Shown: positions 1 through 5,270 of the stretch, piece by piece
Layout of the letters: each line of letters opens with the position of its first letter
Position numbering within the stretch: position 1 is the first letter of the stretch
NCBI GenBank assembly: GCA_947167555.1
Contig: CAMVIO010000114.1
Coordinates: forward strand, 1-6,639
Direction: 5' to 3'
From: an uncultured Selenomonadales bacterium
GTDB taxonomy: Bacteria; Bacillota; Negativicutes; Selenomonadales; Selenomonadaceae
Length of the DNA: 6,639 nucleotides
Position numbers and translations under genes: made by a program
Notes under the pieces: model-generated
The model's input: only the letters and a program-made list of their open reading frames with translations
What the model was told of the DNA's origin: nothing
The model's database searches: none

Positions 1-182
1 TACGATAACCACGCGCTTTTTTAAACTGTTACAAACCTGTAAAAATTGTGCTTTTCGATGGTGGAGATGAAGCACCACCTATTGTAGCCACAGCCTTTAC
101 AGGCTGAGCGCAAGTTTGAATAGCAGAAAGGAAACGAAAACTTCTCCGAAAGATTATATTTCTTTTTCCCAAAAGTTGCAAT
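1..182. other. A+T-rich flank foreign to the operon
   Basis: This stretch is about 39% G+C by hand count, clearly lower than the operon beside it. It contains no gene I can recognise. Frames are open on both strands for short distances, which is partly a by-product of the inverted repeat at 36-103. The recognisable reductase sequence stops at about 182/183, so this is where two unrelated DNAs meet. It may be the edge of an inserted or deleted segment, or an assembly join; the sequence alone does not say which. Confidence 0.5.
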
Positions 183-299
183 AGTGGCTTCGTCCACCGT
201 CCAACTGTGCTGCCCCGTCTTGGCATCGCCAAAGCCCATGCAGCCCAGGCAAATACGGGAGACGTGCAAATCCGAATTTCCCAGTTTCGTGTATTTCAT
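21..299 (-). pseudogene. Aldo/keto reductase, truncated after ~39 residues
   Basis: The first 39 residues are a clear N-terminus of an NAD(P)H-dependent aldo/keto reductase of the general-stress-protein-69/YhdN-like group: MKYTKLGNSDLHVS at 1-14, then LGCMGFGDAKTG and SWTVDEAT ending near base 183. Such enzymes are about 310-330 residues long. Here the catalytic Asp, Tyr, Lys and His regions are absent. After residue 39 the frame runs through 53 unrelated residues rich in Lys, Phe and Cys to a stop at 21-23, in A+T-rich DNA. The start at 299 has an upstream AGGAGAGG, and the gene lies 33 bp after the flavodoxin stop, so it was the last gene of the operon before the break. No active product is expected. 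This reductase belongs to a different subgroup from the intact one at 4255-5100, so it is not a simple duplicate. Confidence 0.8.
36..103. repeat. 68-nt imperfect inverted repeat (long hairpin)
   Basis: CCTGTAAA at 36-43 pairs with TTTACAGG at 96-103. On the same axis TGTG at 47-50 pairs with CACA at 89-92 and GGTGG at 60-64 pairs with CCACC at 75-79, leaving a 10-nt loop at 65-74. About 19 of 31 arm positions match exactly, and a few others could form G-U pairs. Neither strand has a T-tract right after the stem, so it is not a standard intrinsic terminator. It could be a repeat element, a recombination-end structure, or chance plus drift. Confidence 0.5.
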
Positions 300-332
300 G
301 AAAAACAGTCCTCTCCTATCAATGAGTATATC

Positions 333-1025
333 TTATCGCAGTTCTTTCCTCAATCCCTCAAGCCATGCGTCGATGTCCGCTTGGGAAGTCAGCATATGGT
401 CGCCGCCCTCCGAATCAAACTGTATTTCCATATCGGCGGCAAATTTTGCCCCGGCGCAGTATTCCTTGATGTCCGTGATTACATGCCCCGGCCAGCCGCC
501 GTGCGTCATAAAGGGAATGACCGTCTTGCCCGTCCAGTCCTGCGATTTCAGGAAAGTGTGCATGGGAGGCGCCATGGTAAACCACCAGGTCGGCGTTCCC
601 ACGGCGATGATGTCATAATCGGCGATATTCACCGCAAGGGGCTTGATTTCCGGCATAAAGCCGGCCGCCACCTCCCGCTTCCCCTGCTCGGTCACTTCGC
701 TGTTCCAGCCGCCATAGGGCGGATAAGGATGGGTCGGCTCGATTTCTGCATAATCGGCATCAAGAACCGTTTGCAACTGTTTGGCGATTTTCCTGGTGTT
801 GCCACGGGAAAAGGAATAGCAGACGACCAAAATCTTCTTATCCTTGCTCACAATTCTCTCCTCCTTGCTCATCATTTTTTCCTCCGCTAATTTCGCGTCT
901 CCAATGCCGTCCGTTTTCAACGAGGAATTTTGCGGCTCGGAATCTGCCGTAAAAGCGATGCCGAAAACGGCCAACATAGTCAGCAAAAGTGCGGCAAAGA
1001 CGAGCCGATATGTATGAGGCTTCAT
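333..1025 (-). CDS. Flavodoxin-family protein with N-terminal signal/anchor
   Basis: A 230-residue flavodoxin that should bind FMN and carry electrons. Residues 7-26 form a hydrophobic signal peptide or membrane anchor (after MKPHTYR, ending near AFTA), with no lipobox Cys. Residues 27-62 are a polar linker. The flavodoxin fold starts at KDKKILVV (61-68), with the FMN-phosphate loop YSFSRGNT at 70-77, GTPTWW at 143-148 (isoalloxazine-contact loop), and THGGWPG at 174-180. The start at 1025 has AAGGAGG 7 nt upstream, and this Shine-Dalgarno overlaps the stop codon of the acetyltransferase gene. Ordinary flavodoxins are ~150-180 residues and cytoplasmic, so the ~58-residue extension is the odd part. 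Two further start sites with good ribosome binding sequences lie inside the gene just before the flavodoxin core (see 849-885). If exported, its FMN loading and electron donor are unknown. The family call is firm; the location is inference. Confidence 0.9.
   Translation of the reverse strand: MKPHTYRLVFAALLLTMLAVFGIAFTADSEPQNSSLKTDGIGDAKLAEEKMMSKEERIVSKDKKILVVCYSFSRGNTRKIAKQLQTVLDADYAEIEPTHPYPPYGGWNSEVTEQGKREVAAGFMPEIKPLAVNIADYDIIAVGTPTWWFTMAPPMHTFLKSQDWTGKTVIPFMTHGGWPGHVITDIKEYCAGAKFAADMEIQFDSEGGDHMLTSQADIDAWLEGLRKELR
849..885 (-). promoter_or_regulatory. Possible internal translation starts in flavodoxin gene
   Basis: On the minus strand GGAGG (881-885) lies 5 nt before ATG at 873-875 (codon 51), which is followed at once by a second ATG (codon 52). 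AAGGAGG (860-866) then lies 8 nt before GTG at 849-851 (codon 59). Starting at the GTG would give an N-terminus M-SKDKKILVVCYS, which looks like an ordinary cytoplasmic flavodoxin. The signals are seen directly; whether they are used is inference. They may be the ancestral start left in place after a signal peptide was added upstream. Confidence 0.45.
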
Positions 1026-1037
1026 CGTACTGCCTCC

Positions 1038-1583
1038 TTATACTTCAAATTTTTCAGGCTCTAACCGCTTGATACATTTGGCAGGATTGCCCACCACGAC
1101 TTCATAGTTCCCCACATCATGCGTTACGACCGAGGCTGCGCCGATAACTGCGTATTTGCCGATGGTAATGCCGGGAAGGATGGTGACTCCCGCGCCAATC
1201 CATGCCCCTTTTTTCAACACAATCGGTTGGCAGGTCAAAACTTGCCGGTCGTATAAATCGTGGTTATTCGTTATCAGCTGGACATTGGCGGCAATCTGCA
1301 CATCATCTTCAATGACAATCCCGCCTCTGGCCATGGCCAATAAATTGCTGTTGACATATACCCCGTTGCCGATGGAGATGTTGGAAAGCTCTGCGCCCGA
1401 AAGCGGTGCTTTGACGAATGAATTTTCGCCGATTTTCCCGGCAAACAATTCCCTCATAAGCTCCTTGTATCCCGGATCGAGATAAAATGTGTGATTCAGC
1501 CGGAAAAGAAGCCGCTCCTGCTGTTCACGTTTTTGGCGCTCATCTTCTCCTATCTTTCGCAAATCAATCCGTACTTCGTCCAT
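1038..1583 (-). CDS. Hexapeptide-repeat O-acetyltransferase (maltose/NodL-like)
   Basis: A 181-residue left-handed beta-helix acetyltransferase of the maltose O-acetyltransferase/NodL/LacA type, which uses acetyl-CoA to acetylate a sugar or other hydroxyl. The N-terminal ~50 residues are helical and charged, resembling but diverged from the usual Mac domain (LLFRLNHTF, LMRELFAGK). Hexapeptide repeats run from about residue 66 to 155 (ISIGNGVYVNSN, IVIEDDVQIAAN, WIGAGVTILPGITIG at 128-142). The likely catalytic His is H108 in ITNNHDLY. GNPAK at 165-169 is the usual C-terminal CoA-site motif. Length is normal for the family. There is no signal peptide, so it acts in the cytoplasm, unlike the genes on either side. 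It starts 16 bp after the esterase stop with AAAGGAAAAGGA upstream, and ends in the flavodoxin ribosome binding site. The acceptor is not known; an esterase next to an acetyltransferase could hint at an acetylated substrate, but that is a guess. Confidence 0.88.
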   Translation of the reverse strand: MDEVRIDLRKIGEDERQKREQQERLLFRLNHTFYLDPGYKELMRELFAGKIGENSFVKAPLSGAELSNISIGNGVYVNSNLLAMARGGIVIEDDVQIAANVQLITNNHDLYDRQVLTCQPIVLKKGAWIGAGVTILPGITIGKYAVIGAASVVTHDVGNYEVVVGNPAKCIKRLEPEKFEV

Positions 1584-1599
1584 TTTTGTTCCTTTTCCT

Positions 1600-3237
1600 T
1601 TAGTACATATTGATATTTTGCCAGAAAGCGAAATGGTGGCGCTGCTTGTATTCCTTCATATCCGCCATCTGCGGCTTCCCTTGGCCAAGTTTCAAATAAC
1701 GGGCATGGTCGCCGTCAAAACGCTTCCATATTCCCTGCTCGTCCACTTTGGACATGCCCGTCCAGATTTTCGCCATCTGCTTGGCGACCTTCTGCTGCTT
1801 GGGCGTGAGTTCGGTGCCGATGTCTGAAGAACCGTGAAAGCCGGGGAAAAGATACGGCAGCTCGTAAGTATGCGCCGTTCCCTGCTCAAAATCGGTCGCA
1901 ACATACTTGGGACACTGCGGGTCGCTAAACTCGTAGTAATAGACTTTTAGCTTGCTGTCGAGCGAATCGGCAATCCGATAAATCGGCGCAGCAAACCAGC
2001 TGTCCGTGATGACCTGTGCATACGCCTCGGCGGGACTGCCGTAAGCCTCTGAGGGATACTCGGCCATCACTTTGTCCGCAAAGCCGGGAATGGCGTACTG
2101 TTTCTCCAAAGCCTCGAGATTAGCTCGATAGGCGGCCTCGTCCATATTTTTCCCGGCAATGCTCTCCGTCAGGGCGGCAAAGAAAGAACCCTCGTTTTGC
2201 ACATTGCCGATGCCCAGCCGTTCGCCGTTTACTTCGCCGTTCTTGAAGGCTTCGGCGATGCTTGACGGCACATACTCACCGTCACGGGTGATAATGCCAT
2301 CCAATAAATAGTTGTTTTCCAAAGCCAGAATTTCTTCCGTGGAAAGGGAGCGCAACTCCTCGGCTGTAGCGTTTTCCAATCCTGCCGCCTTAGCCAGGCC
2401 GATGCCTTTTTCCTCGGCCTGTTCCCGCGAAATCGAATGGCCATTGGCATACATGACAGGGCTGGACATGGCGATGATGTTTTTGAACAAGCCTTTGGCC
2501 TTGGGACTGGCCATCAAGATTTGCGAGCTTTGCCCGCCGGAGGATTCGCCGGAAATCGTCACATTGTCGGGATCGCCGCCGAAGTTCTCGATATTTCTCT
2601 GCACCCATTCAAGCGCCGCAATCTGATCCATCACGCCGTAATTGACAGCGGCGTGACCTTCCGCATCAATGGCGGGATGAGCAAAATAGCCGAACGCACC
2701 GAGCCGATAGTTTATCGTCACCACCACGGCGCGGCCTTCCTTGGCTAAAAGCGAGGGGTCATAATCGCTCCCCGCGCCGACCACCAAAGCCCCGCCATGA
2801 ATCCAGACAAAGACGGGAAGTTTATTGGGGTCGCCGGGTTGCTTCTCCGGCACGGCCACATTGAGGTACAGGCAATCTTCTGAGCCGCCTGCCGTTGCGA
2901 ACACGCCCAAGTAACCCGTCTGCGCCGCTTCGCTTTTGTATTCGGTGGCATCAAGCACCCCATGCCAGTTATCGACCTTCACCGGCGGCCGCCAACGCAG
3001 CTCACCGACCGGCGGCTTGGCGTAGGGAATCCCCCGCCAGTAGCGCACACCACCCTTGGCAAAGCCCCGCACTTGCCCGTTTTCGGTATTTGCCAATACG
3101 TTTTGGCTGACGGCCTGCGCCTCTGCTGCGTACACCATCGTTTGCTGATTGGGCAGCACTGCCGGAACAAGCAACCAAGCGGCAGCGGCTGCCACAGCCA
3201 AAGTTTTCTTTAAGCGGGAAGAAAATTTGCTGCTCAT
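1600..3237 (-). CDS. Exported type B carboxylesterase
   Basis: A 545-residue carboxylesterase/para-nitrobenzyl-esterase type alpha/beta hydrolase, full length for the family. Residues 1-40 form a signal peptide (basic KFSSRLKK, hydrophobic AVAAAAAWLLVPAVL, cleavage near VYA-AEA), so it acts outside the cytoplasm. Diagnostic parts in order: RGIPYAKPPVGELRW (68-82), EDCLYLNV (120-127), oxyanion-hole HGGA (147-150), nucleophile elbow GESSGG (230-235, Ser232; GESAGG is more common), acidic residue E349 in QNEGSF, and H456 in GTAHTYELPYLF. The Ser-Glu-His triad is therefore complete. Only two Cys are evident (122 and 442), so eukaryotic-type disulfides are not expected. The ATG at 3235-3237 overlaps the CMD stop as ATGA, with a long GGAGGAGGGA 8 nt upstream, implying translational coupling. 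It presumably hydrolyses a small ester or lactone; the natural substrate is not evident. Confidence 0.93.
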   Translation of the reverse strand: MSSKFSSRLKKTLAVAAAAAWLLVPAVLPNQQTMVYAAEAQAVSQNVLANTENGQVRGFAKGGVRYWRGIPYAKPPVGELRWRPPVKVDNWHGVLDATEYKSEAAQTGYLGVFATAGGSEDCLYLNVAVPEKQPGDPNKLPVFVWIHGGALVVGAGSDYDPSLLAKEGRAVVVTINYRLGAFGYFAHPAIDAEGHAAVNYGVMDQIAALEWVQRNIENFGGDPDNVTISGESSGGQSSQILMASPKAKGLFKNIIAMSSPVMYANGHSISREQAEEKGIGLAKAAGLENATAEELRSLSTEEILALENNYLLDGIITRDGEYVPSSIAEAFKNGEVNGERLGIGNVQNEGSFFAALTESIAGKNMDEAAYRANLEALEKQYAIPGFADKVMAEYPSEAYGSPAEAYAQVITDSWFAAPIYRIADSLDSKLKVYYYEFSDPQCPKYVATDFEQGTAHTYELPYLFPGFHGSSDIGTELTPKQQKVAKQMAKIWTGMSKVDEQGIWKRFDGDHARYLKLGQGKPQMADMKEYKQRHHFAFWQNINMY

Positions 3238-3686
3238 TTTGCTGCTCCCTCCTCCACATAAGCCTTCTTCATGGAATTAAACGCCGCCCACACATTCGGC
3301 CAGCCGGCATAAAACGCCTGATGGGTCAAGATTTCCGCCATTTCATCTCTGGTGACGCCGTTCTTCTTGGCTTCCTGCATCTGGTACTGACAGGCGAAAC
3401 TATCGTCCATACCCTTGGCGACCAAGGTTGACACCGTCACCATTGAGCGGTCACGCAGGGAAAGTTTGTCGTTCCGCGACCAGACCTCGCCGAACAGGAC
3501 ATCATCGTTGAGCCGGGCAAATTCCGGAGCAATTTCGCCGAACATATCGCGCCCCGCCGTCTGCACTACCTTTACCGCTTTTCTCTCGTTATTGTTCTGC
3601 TCCATTTCTGCCGCCTCCGTAAACGTCAAATTCATCGATAAAATTCCTGCCGCCAGCAACGCAGCTGCAAGCTTATAGAAACGCAT
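3234..3686 (-). CDS. Exported carboxymuconolactone decarboxylase-family protein
   Basis: About 150 residues. I start it at the ATG at 3684-3686, because GGAGG lies 8 nt upstream and the N-terminus is then MRFYKLAAALLAAGILSM, a good signal peptide. An in-frame ATG at 3702-3704 (six codons earlier, overlapping the cupin stop as ATGA) has no clear ribosome binding site. Mature sequence begins near TEA-AEME (residues 23-28). The CMD fold is seen in FGEIAPEFARLNDDVLFGEVWSR (49-71), LSLRDRSMVTVSTLVA (75-90) and ILTHQAFYAGWPNVWAAF (119-136). The conserved His is H122. The AhpD-type CxxC is absent; only C99 is present, so it is not a peroxidase-partner reductase of that type. True gamma-carboxymuconolactone decarboxylases are cytoplasmic, so export is unusual. 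It sits between the cupin and esterase genes, and the cupin/CMD pairing is a recurrent one, also found as fusions. The reaction is not predictable. Confidence 0.87.
   Translation of the reverse strand: MRFYKLAAALLAAGILSMNLTFTEAAEMEQNNNERKAVKVVQTAGRDMFGEIAPEFARLNDDVLFGEVWSRNDKLSLRDRSMVTVSTLVAKGMDDSFACQYQMQEAKKNGVTRDEMAEILTHQAFYAGWPNVWAAFNSMKKAYVEEGAAK
3603..3618 (-). promoter_or_regulatory. Possible internal start in CMD gene
   Basis: GGAGG at 3614-3618 (minus strand) lies 8 nt before an in-frame ATG at 3603-3605, codon 28 of the CMD protein. This ATG comes just after the predicted signal-peptide cleavage site, and starting there would give MEQNNNERKAV, a typical cytoplasmic start for the family. 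The GGAGG is also explained by the Thr-Glu-Ala codons, so chance is a real alternative. Confidence 0.3.
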
Positions 3687-3700
3687 AGTCCTATCCTCCG

Positions 3701-4234
3701 TCATTTCAAAGCTCTGTACGCCGCTTCATCCACCGGCTCCAGCCACTCCGTCCCCGCACCGTCCTGCATGATGGAAAGATGCTGGAACCAGCTGTCCGGC
3801 GCCGCCCCGTGCCAATGCTTCACGCCTTCGGGGATGGTCACGGTTACGCCCGGCATCATCTTCTGCGGCTCCTGCCCCCAAATCTGATACCAGCCAGTGC
3901 CGGACAGGCCGACCAGCACTTGGCAGGATTTGTGGTGAATGTGCCAATGATTGATGGTTCCCGGCGCAAAAGTGACATTCGACAACCCGATGCCCTGCCC
4001 GCTGGCCAAAGGCGCAAGATAGCTCTTGCCCGTAAAATATTGCTCATAGGCCGCATTGTCCTTGCCGATGGGAAACACCGTATGCCCCATGCCCTCGATG
4101 GCCTGCGTGATTTCCTGCACGGGTACATCGGCTTCGCTTGCTGCCGCTTCCACACCGGCTGCAGAAATGAGTCCCGCCGCCAAAACTCCCGCCATCAGGC
4201 TCTTTCCCGCCTTACTGATATTTTTTTGTAACAT
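3701..4234 (-). CDS. Exported cupin-domain protein
   Basis: A 177-residue single-domain cupin. Residues 1-31 are a signal peptide (KNISKAGK, then hydrophobic SLMAGVLAAGLISAAG, cleavage near VEA-AAS), so it should be exported. The family core begins near FTGKSYLAPL (67-76). Cupin motif 1 is GTINHWHIHHKSCQVLVG (92-109), giving likely metal ligands H98, H100 and Q105, with Gln where Glu is classical. Motif 2 is PGVTVTIPEGVKHWHG (128-143), with H140 as the fourth ligand. H96, H101 and H142 add an unusually His-rich site. It lies 20 bp after the reductase stop; its ATG follows a G-rich AAGGGGG at a spacing of 9 nt, a weaker site than its neighbours have. The CMD ribosome binding site overlaps its stop. 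Cupins of this type are often paired with or fused to CMD domains. Lyase, isomerase or oxygenase roles are all possible; I would not choose one. Confidence 0.88.
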   Translation of the reverse strand: MLQKNISKAGKSLMAGVLAAGLISAAGVEAAASEADVPVQEITQAIEGMGHTVFPIGKDNAAYEQYFTGKSYLAPLASGQGIGLSNVTFAPGTINHWHIHHKSCQVLVGLSGTGWYQIWGQEPQKMMPGVTVTIPEGVKHWHGAAPDSWFQHLSIMQDGAGTEWLEPVDEAAYRALK

Positions 4235-4254
4235 ATCCGTTTGCCCCCTTCTTT

Positions 4255-5100
4255 TTATCTTACCTTCAGTTGATTCAGCTTTTTGATAAGTTCCACGTCC
4301 GTCAAATCGGCAATGGCATCATTCCTGTCCAGCAGGTCAATCGCCGTGATTTCCTCTTTCGTCAGACGAAAATCGAATATGTCGAAATTCTCCTCTATGC
4401 GTTTCTTGCGTACGGATTTTGGAATCGTGACGATGCCGCGCTCCACGTCCCAGCGCAGTATGACCTGCGCCGGAGTTTTCCCGTATTTTTTCCCGATGGA
4501 AATAAGAGTTTCATTTTCAAGGATTCCCTTGCCGCCATGCCCCAATGGGCTCCATGCCTCCATCTGGACATCGTATTCCCGCATGATTTTCTCGGCGGCT
4601 TTTTGCTGATAATAGGGATGGAACTCCACTTGGTTGACGGCCGGCGGCAGCTCGTTGTTCATGATGAAATCCACCAGACGGTCGCTGCCGAAGTTGCACA
4701 CGCCGATTGCCCGAATACACCCTTCCTGATACAGTTCCGTCATGGCCCGCCATGAGCCGTAACAGTCTCCGCAAGGCTGGTGAATAAGATAGAGGTCGAG
4801 ATAGTCAAGCCCCAGTTTTTGCAAGGACGTTTCAAACCCCGCTTTGGCATTTTCATAGCCCGCATCCTGTATCCATAGCTTTGTCGTGACGAACAGTTCC
4901 TCGCGGGGAATGCCGCTTTCCTTGATGGCACGTCCAACGGCTTCCTCATTGAAATAAGCCGAGGAAGTGTCGAGCAGCCGATAGCCCGTTTCCAGCGCCT
5001 GAAGGACGCTCGTCTCGCATTCCTTTGGGTCGGTCATCATGTAAACGCCAAATCCCAAGAGCGGCATCTTGATGCCATTGTTCAGCATGGTATATTCCAT
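4255..5100 (-). CDS. Aldo/keto reductase (2,5-diketo-gluconate reductase-like)
   Basis: A 281-residue cytoplasmic NADPH-dependent carbonyl reductase of the AKR family (DkgA/YvgN-like subgroup), full length. I start at the ATG at 5098-5100, since AGAGGAG lies 7 nt upstream and MEYTMLNNGIKMPLLGFG is the standard family start; an in-frame ATG at 5151 has no good ribosome binding site. The catalytic tetrad is complete: D44 and Y49 in DTSSAYF, K74 in TTKLW, H107 in YLIHQP. NADPH-site residues are in IPKSVRKKRIEENF (227-240). Strand and barrel signatures include VNQVEFHPYYQ and WSPLGHGGKGIL. A CxxC (C110, C113) follows the catalytic His, which is not typical. It is the first gene of the minus-strand operon, facing away from the LysR gene, so LysR probably controls it. 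Substrates of this subgroup are small aldehydes, ketones and diketones; the specific one is unknown. Confidence 0.94.
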   Translation of the reverse strand: MEYTMLNNGIKMPLLGFGVYMMTDPKECETSVLQALETGYRLLDTSSAYFNEEAVGRAIKESGIPREELFVTTKLWIQDAGYENAKAGFETSLQKLGLDYLDLYLIHQPCGDCYGSWRAMTELYQEGCIRAIGVCNFGSDRLVDFIMNNELPPAVNQVEFHPYYQQKAAEKIMREYDVQMEAWSPLGHGGKGILENETLISIGKKYGKTPAQVILRWDVERGIVTIPKSVRKKRIEENFDIFDFRLTKEEITAIDLLDRNDAIADLTDVELIKKLNQLKVR

Positions 5101-5131
5101 ATATATTCTCCTCTGCAATCCTCTCGAAAAT

Positions 5132-5175
5132 TTACGGCTTTTGGAGGGCATTTTCCGTAACGGCCATGTCCCTCC
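5132..5175 (-). promoter_or_regulatory. Overlapping dyads and mini-ORF in operon leader
   Basis: Two interleaved inverted repeats lie between the LysR promoter and the reductase start. TTACGG (5132-5137) matches CCGTAA (5155-5160), and GGAGGG (5143-5148) matches CCCTCC (5170-5175). Because they overlap they could form alternative structures in the leader RNA, or be protein sites. On the minus strand an 11-codon ORF, MAVTENALQKP, runs from 5167 to 5132; the GGAGGG before it is only 2 nt from its ATG, so translation is doubtful. I found no convincing -10/-35 pair for the operon itself. Confidence 0.35.
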
Positions 5176-5205
5176 GTCTGTAAATTCATTTTATGGCAAA
5201 TCTTC

Positions 5206-5234
5206 TTGCAACGGAAGTCGCTTTTTGCTATCAT
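5206..5234 (+). promoter_or_regulatory. Sigma70-type promoter of lysR gene
   Basis: TTGCAA at 5206-5211 and TATCAT at 5229-5234 are separated by 17 bp, close to the TTGACA-N17-TATAAT consensus. A start of transcription near 5241 would leave about 30 nt of leader containing AGGAGG at 5258-5263. The match is by eye. Confidence 0.6.
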
Positions 5235-5238
5235 GGCA
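5226..5238 (+). promoter_or_regulatory. Candidate LysR box (T-N11-A palindrome)
   Basis: TGCTATCATGGCA is a 13-bp imperfect palindrome, with one mismatched pair around its central C, of the T-N11-A form bound by LysR-type regulators. It covers the proposed -10 box of the regulator's own promoter, so binding would repress lysR, the common autoregulation pattern. A partial related ATGGCA lies at 5193-5198. It is a motif match only. Confidence 0.4.
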
Positions 5239-5270
5239 TTAACCAAAAGGTTCATACAGGAGGCTTTGCG

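Noticed and set aside
36..103. Intrinsic terminator for the operon
   Set aside because: The hairpin is long, imperfect and not followed by a T-tract on either strand.
42..107. Plus-strand C-terminal-looking peptide (KIVLFDGGDEAPPIVATAFTG)-type frame
   Set aside because: It is only 22 codons after an A+T-rich start region, with a stop upstream at 6-8. The opposite strand reads similarly because of the inverted repeat, so it is probably not a gene.
207..890. 227-residue open frame on the plus strand
   Set aside because: It lies opposite the flavodoxin gene, has no family motifs or ribosome binding site, and is explained by codon bias of the real gene.
2229..2450. Small ORFs inside the esterase gene on both strands
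   Set aside because: They are frame shadows of a 545-residue gene with a complete catalytic triad.
3779..4755. Long plus-strand frames opposite the cupin (3779-4231) and reductase (4270-4755) genes
   Set aside because: They mirror the coding strand, match no family I recognise, and lack ribosome binding sites.
5101..5151. 17-residue N-terminal extension of the reductase
   Set aside because: It has no ribosome binding site, the added residues are not family-like, and the ATG at 5100 has AGAGGAG at ideal spacing.
5193..5270. 26-residue N-terminal extension of the LysR protein
   Set aside because: It would start upstream of the proposed promoter and adds residues unlike the family; AGGAGG precedes the ATG at 5271.
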